Origin: Blastopirellula marina
GTDB taxonomy: Bacteria > Planctomycetota > Planctomycetia > Pirellulales > Thermoguttaceae
Length of the DNA stretch: 46,099 nt
Direction: 5' to 3'
Assembly: GCA_020721965.1 (NCBI GenBank)
Contig: DYLS01000029.1
Coordinates: forward strand, 1-46,099
Part shown: one piece after another, positions 8,799 to 16,839 of the stretch
Layout: the number at the start of each line of letters is the position of its first letter
How positions within the stretch are numbered: position 1 is the first letter of the stretch
The notes under the pieces: generated by a model
The model's database searches: none
What the model saw: the letters and a program-made list of their open reading frames with translations, nothing else
Told to the model about the DNA's origin: nothing
Program-made: the position numbers and the translations under genes

Positions 8799-9492
8799 TT
8801 ATTTGTCCTCTTGTTCTTGCAATGCCATCCACCTGCGACGTTGGCGCAATGCCCAAAGAAACAGCCAGCCGGGGATGACGATGGCGGCTGCGGCGATGCC
8901 TCCTATGAACAGCGAAGGTCCAACGTGCCCCTTGGTCAGCGCCACGATGCTGACGAAGAGAATGGTCACGGCCGAGAGGGACGTCAAGAAGGCGGCCCCG
9001 GCGGCAAAGATGCCGATTCATTCCACGCCCAAGGGATTCCCTTGCAAAAGCAGGAGGCCGCCGACGGCCAAGGCCGGAAAGCACACCAAACCCGGATAGT
9101 AAGAGCAACAGAACCCGGTGAACTGGGGAAAGAACCAACTGATCAGCGTCATGGTGCAGCCATAGCCGATGGCCAGCCCCGGCCGCCCAATTCCTCTGCG
9201 GCAACTCCTGCATGTCGGCAGGGGAACCAACGCGGAAGGGTTTTATGGGCGATTCCTGAGCCGATCTGCTTTCTGCCGAGTCGGCGGGCGGGGGAACCGA
9301 GCCATCTACGCTGCCCGGGCCAGCCGTCTCGGGCAGTGGGTCGGCCAGCGTGTACAAATCGGCATCGTCAAGCGGCGGCTCCTTGGGCACATCGAGTACT
9401 TCGCCGCATGTGCAGCGAACCTTTTTCCCCAGCAGTTCGTCGGGGATGGTCCACTCCCGACCGCAGACCGCACATCGAATGGGGAAAGGCAT
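8799..9492 (-). pseudogene. Broken Zn-ribbon membrane protein
   Basis: The frame beginning at 9492 encodes a Zn-ribbon (CAVC at about 7-10 and CTC at about 27-29) and a Pro/Ser-rich linker. The membrane part appears only in another frame: from about 9190 down, this reads GRPGLAIGYGCTM, then hydrophobic segments up to GNPLGVE, then a TGA at 9018-9020, and after it, in the same frame, IFAAGAAFLTSL and two more membrane segments ending at the TAA at 8799. So an intact ancestor (Zn-ribbon, linker, about four membrane helices) is interrupted by one frameshift near 9175-9230 and one in-frame stop. Planctomycetes often encode proteins of this architecture with unknown roles. A sequencing error could explain one lesion, but two are less likely. 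Confidence 0.65.
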
Positions 9493-9551
9493 TGCAATTC
9501 CTCACCGGCACGCATGGGTTGAGCGTTTGCCTGCTACCCCGGCCGGACGTT

Positions 9552-10328
9552 TTACCCGGGGGGCGACGGAACGGCGCCCAACAGATCCGCTAGGATATCG
9601 TCACGGGGATAGGCGTGGCCACGGTGCTGCACGAAGGCCTCCGCTGCTTCCACGCCAATTTCCGCTCCGCGCTGGCGAGATTGACGATACATCGCTTCCA
9701 GGTATTCGTCCATTCCGTGATATGCCCGCAGCCATTCTCTCTGGCCCACATGACACGCCAACATTTGCGATTTCTTCTCCAATTGAGACGAGATATCGAC
9801 TCGGGTGGTAGGCGGAATGGGTTGGCCCAAGGGATCCACGCCCTCGGGCGGATCGCAGTAATAGAGGTACGGCACGCCGGAATTGGGCTTTAACGGAAAG
9901 GCCGAGCAATTCGGCGCCCCGTGCAGAAAACTAGCCGCCCGAACGAGCGTCGCCGTCATTTCATGATCCATCATGTAATCCCGCAAGGAGTGCGTAAACA
10001 CGATTCCCGGCGCCACCCGGCGAAACAGATCGACGACCTTTTGAATCGTAGGCTTGTCGTAAACGATGAACCCGTCGCGTTCGTCCAGGCAATGATACTC
10101 GGCCCCGATCAGCGCGGCCGCAGCGGCTGCCTCTTGCGTGCGTCGGCTGCTGATATCCCAGCGGTTTTGCGTGGTCGTTCCGCAATCACCGGGAGCCAGA
10201 GTCGCGATGTGCACCTCCCAGTCCAGCTCTCGTAGGCGAATGAGCGTTCCGGCACAGACGAATTCGGCATCGTCAGGATGGGCCATGCAAGCCAAAACTA
10301 CGCGATTACGAGGGATGACAGCCACCAC
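9552..10328 (-). CDS. PIG-L (LmbE-like) zinc-dependent deacetylase
   Basis: A 258-residue cytoplasmic protein of the PIG-L family, which removes N-acetyl groups from GlcNAc-type sugars (GlcNAc-PI, mycothiol and bacillithiol precursors). The signature AHPDD is at 16-20, giving zinc ligands His17 and Asp20; the third ligand is likely His122 in DYMMDHEMT. The start is GTG; two in-frame GTGs (10328 and 10325) lie three and six bases after a GGAGG, so the true start may be either. This form is common in planctomycetes and may deacetylate a wall or glycan substrate or a BshB-like intermediate. It ends 59 bases before the Zn-ribbon pseudogene on the same strand. Confidence 0.88.
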   Translation of the reverse strand: MVAVIPRNRVVLACMAHPDDAEFVCAGTLIRLRELDWEVHIATLAPGDCGTTTQNRWDISSRRTQEAAAAAALIGAEYHCLDERDGFIVYDKPTIQKVVDLFRRVAPGIVFTHSLRDYMMDHEMTATLVRAASFLHGAPNCSAFPLKPNSGVPYLYYCDPPEGVDPLGQPIPPTTRVDISSQLEKKSQMLACHVGQREWLRAYHGMDEYLEAMYRQSRQRGAEIGVEAAEAFVQHRGHAYPRDDILADLLGAVPSPPG

Positions 10329-10618
10329 GTGCCTCCGTTGTCACACGTTCGGGGAAACGTCTTACGCCTAGGGAAGCGTCAACCGTTCGGGAAAACGTCG
10401 TACAATTGGGAAAAACCCTTGCGCGAAGCTCTATTGGCATGGTAGCCCGCCTTAGGGATTCCATGATTCTTGTACCACGTTATTCCACCGGCCGGGGCAA
10501 GGCAAGCACGGGGTTGACAGTTTGGACCCAAATGGCTCGGACCCAAATGCCACGGGCCAAAATGGCGCAGAACGACGGCGGGGTTCGCGCCCTTCCGAGC
10601 GGGTCGGGTCTCCTATCG
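10329..10618. other. Spacer with degenerate short repeats
   Basis: Region upstream of the PIG-L gene. Around 10338-10420, variants of a CGTTCGGGGAAACGTC-like phrase recur at irregular spacing; around 10526-10562, variants of GGACCCAAATGSC recur. No gene seen. Confidence 0.4.
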
Positions 10619-10724
10619 CTACAGCCCAAAGTCTGCCTGACCGCACGATGTTCGCAGCACGGATTGGGAGGCGTCACGTCCCATCACCATAAGATGTTCA
10701 GCCAAAAGCTTGCAAGGTAGTACT
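10616..10724. repeat. Family A element, copy A3
   Basis: Forward copy: left CTACAGCCCAAAGTCTGCC, interior GGATTGGGAGGCGTCACGTC then CCATCACCATAAGATGTTCA, right end AAGGTAGTACT. Its right border runs directly into family B copy B2, the two sharing TACT. Confidence 0.75.
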
Positions 10725-10894
10725 GGACTTTTGCAAATTGGGGGCACAAGCCCCTCTAGGCCCCTAGGAGAGGGTTAGCCTGTGGGCAATTAGGCGCGAA
10801 AACGGTTTGCCTTGTTTGTCTGATTTGACCAAACCCTCGCCCCTTGGCCCTCTCCCAGAGGGAGAGGGGAGCAGTTTGCAAAAGTCCCCAGGTA
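10721..10894. repeat. Family B element, copy B2
   Basis: Left end TACTGGACTTTTGCAAATTG, right end TTTGCAAAAGTCCCCAGGTA: a clear terminal inverted repeat bounded by TA. Inner GC-rich arms (AGCCCCTCTAGGCCCCTAGG; GGCCCTCTCCCAGAGGGAG) could form further hairpins. No reading frame of note. Confidence 0.75.
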
Positions 10895-11128
10895 GTATTC
10901 TGAAGCCCCCGGCCATCGATTCAACCGGCTATTCACCGCACAGCCCGCCATAGAAAGCTATATTTTGCTAGCCAGGATTGGCAATAGGCGGCCAGCCCCA
11001 CCGGCTTTTGGACCACGCGGTGGTGATGTCTCCACAACGATGCGCGGCTCCCGTTCCGGCAAGGCAAACGGCACGCGCCGCCCTGTTCGTCGTTTTCCGG
11101 CGGATTCTTCGAAATCGAGACCTTCGCC

Positions 11129-12532
11129 ATGAGTTCCACGCGACGTATCCATCAGTATTGGTCGATCCGTGAATTGACTTATCGCATCTTGGACGGTGCC
11201 GCTGTCGTCGGTGGCGCATTGCTGGCCCAATTGCAGATGCCAGGCAGTCACGACCGCTATCTGGTAGCGGGGCTGATCGCCACGATCGTCTTTCATATTA
11301 TCGCTGAGATCACGGGCCTGTACCGCAATTGGCGGGGTATTTCTCTGGAGCGCGAACTCCTTTGCGCGGTCTTCACGTGGTCGTTTGCCATCCCCTTTAT
11401 GGTCACGTTCGGTTACGTCACCGATTCGTTTTCGTATTTCCCACCCCAGGCGGCCACAGTCTGGTTCGCGGCAACCCCTTTGGGGATGGTGGCTCTGCGG
11501 ATTCTTGTGCGATTCGCCTTGCGGCGCCTGCGCGCCTCCGGCTACAACACGCGGCGATATGCTGTGGTTGGTGTCAACGAATTGGCCCTTCGCCTGGTCG
11601 AGGCGCTCGAGAATGCTCCCGACTTGGGTTTGACGCTTCTCGGTTTTTACGACGATCGTCCCGAGGAGCGAACCGGCCAGATCCCGGAGGCCGTGGGAAA
11701 GAAGCTCGGCAGCATTTCGGAACTGGTGGAGCACGCCAAACAGCGCCGCGTGGACATGATTTACATCACCTTTCCCATGCGAGCAGAAAAGCGAATTCGA
11801 TCCATCCTCAACCAATTGGGCGATACTACGGCCTCGGTCTACATCGTGCCAGATTTTTTCGTCTTTGAATTGCTTCATTCCCGTTGGACCAACGTAGGTG
11901 GCCTGCCGGTGGTCAGCGTGTACGAAAACCCCTTCTACGGGATCGATGGTTTCGTCAAGCGGGCTATGGACTTGGCCTTGGGTACGCTGTTCTTGATCCT
12001 GGCCTCGCCCGCAATGATCGCGATTGCCCTGGCCATCAAGTGGACCTCGCCGGGGCCGGTCTTTTTCCGGCAACGGCGCTACGGCCTGGATGGCCGCGAA
12101 ATCGTCGTCTGGAAATTCCGCACGATGACCGTTTGCGAAGACGGGGCCGAGGTCAGCCAGGCCGTTCGGGGCGATTCCCGCGTGACGAAGGTGGGGGCGT
12201 TCCTGCGCCGCACCTCGCTCGACGAATTGCCGCAGTTGTTCAACGTTTTGAAAGGCGAGATGTCGCTGGTGGGGCCTCGACCGCACGCCAACGTGCACAA
12301 CGAAGAATATCGGCGCATCATCCAGGGCTATATGTTGCGGCATAAAGTCCGCCCCGGCCTGACCGGATTGGCCCAGGTGAATGGTTATCGCGGAGAGACC
12401 AACACGCTGGAAAAGATGCAGGGCCGCGTGGAACTCGACCTCCGCTATATCCGCGAGTGGTCCCTCTGGTTGGATTTGAAGATTTTGGCACAGACATTCT
12501 GGGCGGTCTTGCGAGGTCAAAATGCGTACTGA
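11129..12532 (+). CDS. Undecaprenyl-phosphate sugar phosphotransferase (exopolysaccharide initiation)
   Basis: A 467-residue inner-membrane protein of the polyprenyl glycosylphosphotransferase (PNPT) family, which transfers a sugar-1-phosphate from a nucleotide sugar to undecaprenyl phosphate to start an exopolysaccharide or O-unit repeat. Residues 15-130 carry four hydrophobic segments, 140-265 a CoA-binding-like Rossmann domain (RRYAVVGVN), 276-300 the last membrane helix (KRAMDLALG), and 305-467 the catalytic bacterial sugar transferase domain: FRQRRYGLDG, VWKFRTM (328-333), DELPQLFNVLKGEMSLVGPRP (365-385) and VRPGLTGLAQVNG. The usual WcaJ-type length is matched. The sugar donor cannot be told. 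It overlaps the next gene by 11 bases, so the two are co-translated. Confidence 0.93.
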   Translation: MSSTRRIHQYWSIRELTYRILDGAAVVGGALLAQLQMPGSHDRYLVAGLIATIVFHIIAEITGLYRNWRGISLERELLCAVFTWSFAIPFMVTFGYVTDSFSYFPPQAATVWFAATPLGMVALRILVRFALRRLRASGYNTRRYAVVGVNELALRLVEALENAPDLGLTLLGFYDDRPEERTGQIPEAVGKKLGSISELVEHAKQRRVDMIYITFPMRAEKRIRSILNQLGDTTASVYIVPDFFVFELLHSRWTNVGGLPVVSVYENPFYGIDGFVKRAMDLALGTLFLILASPAMIAIALAIKWTSPGPVFFRQRRYGLDGREIVVWKFRTMTVCEDGAEVSQAVRGDSRVTKVGAFLRRTSLDELPQLFNVLKGEMSLVGPRPHANVHNEEYRRIIQGYMLRHKVRPGLTGLAQVNGYRGETNTLEKMQGRVELDLRYIREWSLWLDLKILAQTFWAVLRGQNAY

Positions 12533-13805
12533 GTTGGGCGAGGTTTCCACCGGGGCGGGGGACACCACGTTTCCCCTTTGCATCGGCCAAAGTGCATCGC
12601 GCGGTGCAGAAACATCGGAGATCACTGCCGACGGCACGCCCTGGACCGAGAAACTCGAGGAAGGGCAACCGCCAGATTGCCAGCGGGGGCGAGATCTTCG
12701 GCGGGTGGTTCACGTCATCAACGGCGAGTACTACTCCGGCGCGGAGCGCTTGCAAGACCTGCTGGCTTCACGGCTCCCAACGTTCGGTTATCAAGCCGAG
12801 TTCGTGTGCCTCCGTCCCGGACTGTTTCCCCAAGCCAGGATGAGCACGGAGGTGCCGCTGCTCTCCCTGCCGATGCGCGGTCGCTGGGACCTTCGACCCG
12901 CAAGGCGTTTGGCGGAGTATCTGCGAGGGGAGAAGATCGGTTTGCTGCACGCGCACACGCCGCGGGCCGCGTTGATTACGGCGTGGACATGCCGCCGAAC
13001 GGGGGTCCCCTGGGTCTATCACGTGCACAGCCCGGCCGCGCGGGACTCCACGGCCAGCTTCAAGAATCGCCTCACCGCCCTTGTGGAGCGATTTTGCATC
13101 CGGGGCGCTCGCGCTGTGATTGCCGTCTCCGAAAGCCTGCGCCGTCAGATGGCCTCCAGCAGTTGCGACGCGACTCGCCTTCACGTTGTCCACAACGGCG
13201 TGCCCCTCGCCGATCGCCCGCGGAGTAGCGAACCACCGCGCGGCTGCTGGGCGTTGGGAACGACCGCGCTATTCCGCCCACGAAAGGGGACCGAGGTCCT
13301 GCTTCACGCTCTGGCTCGGCTGCGGGATTGGGGCTTGCCGGTGCGACTGCTGGCGGTGGGACCGTTCGAGACGCCCGAGTACGAGGCCCATCTGAAGGCC
13401 CTGGTCCGGGAGCTGCGACTGACGGCCGCCGTGGATTGGCTTGGCTTCCGCCGCGACGTGGCCGAGCAGATGCGTTGCATGGACCTGTTTGTGCTGCCCA
13501 GTTTGTTCGGCGAGGGCCTGCCGATGGTCGTCCTGGAAGCCATGGGGTTGGGGTTGCCCGTCATCGCGTCGGCGGTGGAGGGGATACCGGAGGCAGTACG
13601 CGACGGCGTGGACGGCGTGCTGGTCCCTCCGCGCGATGTCCCGGCCTTGGCGTCGGCGGTGGCCCGCTTCATCCGTGGCGAGCTGGATTGGGCGACGATG
13701 GCCCACAATGCCCGTTTGCGCCAGCAAGCCTCCTTCTCCGATCTCAGCATGGCCCGGGGAATAGCCCAGGTTTACGATCGCGTGCTGGGCAGTGCGTCTC
13801 TTTGA
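12522..13805 (+). CDS. Glycosyltransferase family 4 (GT-B fold)
   Basis: A 427-residue protein. The ATG at 12522 lies inside the end of the sugar transferase gene, five bases after GAGGT. The first 58 residues are low in complexity and unlike the family; the GT-B fold runs from about 60 (VVHVINGEYYSGAER, the sugar-acceptor side glycine-rich loop) to 427. The C-terminal nucleotide-sugar site includes FRPRKGTEVL (251-260) and the E-x7-E motif at Glu331 and Glu339 (EGLPMVVLEAMGLGLPV), typical of retaining GT4 enzymes. It likely adds the next sugar to the lipid-linked unit begun by the upstream gene; further polymer genes (Wzx, Wzy, chain-length) are not in the window. Confidence 0.9.
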   Translation: MRTELGEVSTGAGDTTFPLCIGQSASRGAETSEITADGTPWTEKLEEGQPPDCQRGRDLRRVVHVINGEYYSGAERLQDLLASRLPTFGYQAEFVCLRPGLFPQARMSTEVPLLSLPMRGRWDLRPARRLAEYLRGEKIGLLHAHTPRAALITAWTCRRTGVPWVYHVHSPAARDSTASFKNRLTALVERFCIRGARAVIAVSESLRRQMASSSCDATRLHVVHNGVPLADRPRSSEPPRGCWALGTTALFRPRKGTEVLLHALARLRDWGLPVRLLAVGPFETPEYEAHLKALVRELRLTAAVDWLGFRRDVAEQMRCMDLFVLPSLFGEGLPMVVLEAMGLGLPVIASAVEGIPEAVRDGVDGVLVPPRDVPALASAVARFIRGELDWATMAHNARLRQQASFSDLSMARGIAQVYDRVLGSASL

Positions 13806-14142
13806 TGCCGGGCGCGGCGCCCCCGTCCATTCGCGCGAGGCATTCCCTTGTACGTTGTCCGCCTTGACAGATGGGGGACTCTCCGGGAGCCATATCTCCC
13901 GAAGACGGCGTCCCGCTCTCATCGCGAGTCGAGTTGGAGTCTGGCGGACGTTGGCATCGGGCTGTTCTGCCGCCGATTCTGCTCGTCCCAATGGCGACCA
14001 ATTTGCTTGACAATCGCGTGGCCCTGCCTCATGATGACAGCGGCTTTCGAGAGGGATCGCCACGGTGCGGGACGTGTCATGCCCGAAGGGATGGCCATTC
14101 CGATCTCCGCCGCTGGGATCACCGAGACCGGGAGGAAGGGAC
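13806..14142. other. Spacer, no gene seen
   Basis: The open frames on both strands here are not protein-like. No family A, B or C copy is visible. The end carries a strong GGAGGAAGGGA ribosome binding site for the next gene. Confidence 0.4.
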
Positions 14143-15573
14143 ATGTGTGAACACTGCAATCGACGAGAGTTTTTGGGGTCGGGCGTGTTGACGGCTCTGG
14201 CCTCGACAGGGGCGTGGAGCTACACCTGGGCCTCGCAGGCCCCCGCGGCCGAACCGCCAGGCAAGGTCCGCATCTGCGTGCTCTTTGCCGGAAACCCAGG
14301 TCCGGCGGATCGTGGCTGGAATGCCGACGCCGAACAGATGGAAAAGGCCCGGCAGGTCCTGTCCGAATGCGAGACCAGGCTGGGCAACATCGAATTGGTG
14401 GTGGGGCAATCCACGAGTAACGAGCAGACCGCGGCCCTGCTGGAGCAGGCGGGCCAAGGCGTGCCCGTGCTGGCCATCAATCTGAACTGCTTCGCACTGA
14501 CACACTTGGTCCAGCCGGTCCTGGAGCGCCGGCACCCCATGGCTGTGTTTTCCCTCCCCGCCAGTGGGCATGACTGGATGTATCCGATGCGATGGCAACG
14601 CGCCGGGCACCGCGTCACCCTGTTCGTCAGCAGCGACTACGGCGAATTGGAGCGTGCCCTGCGATTGCTCCGTGTGATCCCCATGATGCAAAAGTCCCGC
14701 ATCCTGCTCTTTCCACCGGCGCGAGGAACGGCCCCAGCTTGCTCGCCGGAATTGGTGAAAGAGCGATTGGGCGCGGAGGTCTTGGCCGTCGAGCAGGCCG
14801 CCTTTGACGAGATGATGGCCGCCGTGGCCGAGGACGTGGTGCGCGAGGAAGCAGAACGCTGGACGAAGGGAGCCAAGCAGATCATCGAGCCTACGGAAGA
14901 GGATATCCTCAAGGCCGCCCGTGTCAGCATCGCCCTGCAACAATTGATGGAGCGATATCAAGCTCAGGGTTTGGCGGTGGGGACGTGCATGGGGTGGTTG
15001 CCGCGTGGGTTCCCCTGCCTGGGCTTTGCCCGGCTTCGCGACCGCGGTTTGCCTGCCGCTTGCGAGGGCGACATGGATTCTCTGCTGACGATGATGCTGT
15101 TCCAGTACGCCATCGACAAGCCTGGTTTTCAAGGGAACGCCACCTTCGACACGGCGAGAAACGCCCTCTGGACGGCTCACTGCACGGCACCATTGAAACT
15201 GGACGGTCGCGACGGCCCCGAGGCACCCTACTTGCTGCGGGGGCACTCCGAGGTCGGGGGCAGCGGGTGCGTCCCCGAGGTGCAATACCGCGTGGGCGAA
15301 ATCATCACCCGGGCCAAGTTCGTCAATCTCGACACGATCCTGGCATCCACGGGAAAGATCGTGGAGGTCCCCGAGAAATCAATCCGCGGATGCCGCTCGC
15401 AAATCGTGACCGAGGTCAAGGACGCCGCCGCCATGGCCGCCAACTGGAGCAGCGCCCTGGATACCGAGGACGCCATGACGCTGCTGCACCGGGTCGTCTT
15501 TTATGGCGACCAGATGCAGAACATTCAGCACATGGCGCGGCTGATGGGCTTTCAGGTGATCGTCGAGGGTTGA
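14143..15573 (+). CDS. Exported L-fucose/L-arabinose isomerase-like protein
   Basis: A 476-residue protein. The ATG at 14143 has GGAGGAAGGGA just upstream, so the longer reading is rejected. Residues 1-35 look like a twin-arginine signal (NRREFLGSG at 6-14, then a hydrophobic stretch and A-x-A-like sites). The rest resembles the FucI/AraA C-terminal-domain superfamily: an N-terminal Rossmann-like part (KVRICVLFAGN, 41-51), a central part with EGDMDSLLTMMLFQ, and the C-terminal barrel with LLRGHSEVGGSG and GEIITRAKF. Cytoplasmic members isomerise aldoses to ketoses with Mn2+; an exported version is unusual and the substrate is unknown. A family C repeat begins two bases after the stop. Confidence 0.75.
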   Translation: MCEHCNRREFLGSGVLTALASTGAWSYTWASQAPAAEPPGKVRICVLFAGNPGPADRGWNADAEQMEKARQVLSECETRLGNIELVVGQSTSNEQTAALLEQAGQGVPVLAINLNCFALTHLVQPVLERRHPMAVFSLPASGHDWMYPMRWQRAGHRVTLFVSSDYGELERALRLLRVIPMMQKSRILLFPPARGTAPACSPELVKERLGAEVLAVEQAAFDEMMAAVAEDVVREEAERWTKGAKQIIEPTEEDILKAARVSIALQQLMERYQAQGLAVGTCMGWLPRGFPCLGFARLRDRGLPAACEGDMDSLLTMMLFQYAIDKPGFQGNATFDTARNALWTAHCTAPLKLDGRDGPEAPYLLRGHSEVGGSGCVPEVQYRVGEIITRAKFVNLDTILASTGKIVEVPEKSIRGCRSQIVTEVKDAAAMAANWSSALDTEDAMTLLHRVVFYGDQMQNIQHMARLMGFQVIVEG

Positions 15574-15575
15574 CC

Positions 15576-15877
15576 GGTAACCGTTCACGGCTCAGCTATC
15601 ACGGAAAAAATTCGTGAGACAGCGTGGGTCGTTCAGAGGTTCGCAAGGCTAGTTCAGACGTTCCCGCGGGGTGTTCAGAGGGTCCACAGGTTCGTCGAGT
15701 GTGGAGCGGGATGTTATTGCGGCGAGCGTCAGCCATCTCATTTCGGCCAGCGCCAGGAGTGTCATTTCGACAAACGCCAGCGAGGAGAAATCTCAACCCC
15801 TGTCGAGATTTCTCGCTTCGCTCGAAATGACAATAGGGCGAGCCCTTTTGCAGTGACGGGCCCCGTGTGAACCACCC
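15576..15877. repeat. Family C element, copy C1
   Basis: Left end GGTAACCGTTCACGG and right end CCCCGTGTGAACCACC are inverted repeats. Inside lie about three 21-base units beginning GTTCAGA (15631-15695), then two or three units of TCATTTCG-type repeat and a stem (GCGAGGAGAAATCTC at about 15780 with GAGATTTCTCGCTTCGC at about 15806). The order of blocks is the same as in C2. The frames that cross it are not genes. Confidence 0.7.
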
Positions 15878-16044
15878 AGGAGCCACGGCACCCATTTCCA
15901 CCTTGCCGTTTGGGCGATACTGTCCGATAATCGAGGGATTGGAACGCTCGCAGCGGCTGCGGCAGCGGCGGCGAGCGAGAGGCAGCGGTTTGCGCTTTGG
16001 CAAAACAGCCTGCTCTTGCAGGAAGGGCGTGCAGAGGTATCGCT

Positions 16045-16686
16045 TTGACGGCACCGCCGGAAAACTCGTTCTCGAGGAGTTTCTCGCTTTCCGCCACAGG
16101 AGGCGGCAGGTGCATTCCCCCCACGCGCTACGCCCTGTTTTTCCTGATCGCCGCAACCGGATTGGCGGCCGATCTTGCGACCAAGGAGTGGATCTTTGCC
16201 CGGTTGGGTATGCCCGGTGAACAGCCCGTCTGGTGGATCATTCCCCACGTCTTCGGGTTTCAGACCAGCTTGAACGAGGGTGCCCTGTTTGGCCTAGGCC
16301 AGGGGTGGAGCCTGGGCTTTGCGATCGTCTCCGTGTTGTTTGCGGCCGCCGTCATGGTTTGGTTATTTGTTCTGGGAGCCGCACAAAGCCGCTTCTTGAC
16401 CTGCACGATGGCCCTGATTACCGCTGGGATTCTGGGAAACTTGTACGACCGCCTTTGGCTTCACGGACTCCGCTGGTGGGAGGCCAGTGCCTTGCACCAG
16501 GCGGGGGACCCCGCTTTCGGTGTTCGCGATTGGATCTTGGTCATGATCGGCCGCTGGCCCTGGCCGAACTTCAACCTTGCCGACAGCCTCTTGGTTTGCG
16601 GAGTTTCGTTGTTGATGTTGCAGGCTTTGTTCTTCACGGAAAGCGAACGAGCCACCGTCAAGGACCCGGCGGAGTCGACGGGCTGA
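16045..16686 (+). CDS. lspA: Lipoprotein signal peptidase II
   Basis: An inner-membrane aspartyl protease that removes the signal peptide from prolipoproteins. With the TTG start at 16045 (AGAGGT six bases upstream) it has 213 residues, somewhat longer than the usual 160-170 because of an N-terminal extension; a TTG at 15997 is an alternative. Four hydrophobic segments are visible. Motifs: DLATKEWIF (43-51), N77-EGALFG, GNLYDRL with catalytic Asp135, VRDWI (160-164) and PNFNLADS with catalytic Asp180. All LspA catalytic residues are present. A long insert between the GN and VRDW motifs (WEASALHQAGDPAFG) is typical of the planctomycete form. Lipid A gene lpxK and this gene show a conventional Gram-negative envelope. 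Confidence 0.92.
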   Translation: MTAPPENSFSRSFSLSATGGGRCIPPTRYALFFLIAATGLAADLATKEWIFARLGMPGEQPVWWIIPHVFGFQTSLNEGALFGLGQGWSLGFAIVSVLFAAAVMVWLFVLGAAQSRFLTCTMALITAGILGNLYDRLWLHGLRWWEASALHQAGDPAFGVRDWILVMIGRWPWPNFNLADSLLVCGVSLLMLQALFFTESERATVKDPAESTG

Positions 16687-16839
16687 CTCGGCGAGGCACC
16701 ACCGAATCGCGATCCCCGCCCTCGACGTTCCTCGCGAACATGGCGGTGGCACGGTTTCGGAGGTTCGTGCTTCGTTTTTGCCGGTGATGCATCTCCCGTT
16801 TTGCCATCTTACCCGTTTTGAGATGCTTGGCCCATTTTC

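Noticed and set aside
9018-9020. TGA as a possible selenocysteine codon
   Set aside because: No known selenoprotein family and the frame is also broken upstream; nonsense mutation or error is simpler.
15599-16156. Long minus-strand frames across 15.6-16.2 kb
   Set aside because: They run through family C repeat units and into lspA, with no protein-like pattern.
16045-16686. lspA annotated from the TTG at 15997
   Set aside because: The 16 extra residues have no ribosome binding site; the TTG at 16045 follows AGAGGT.
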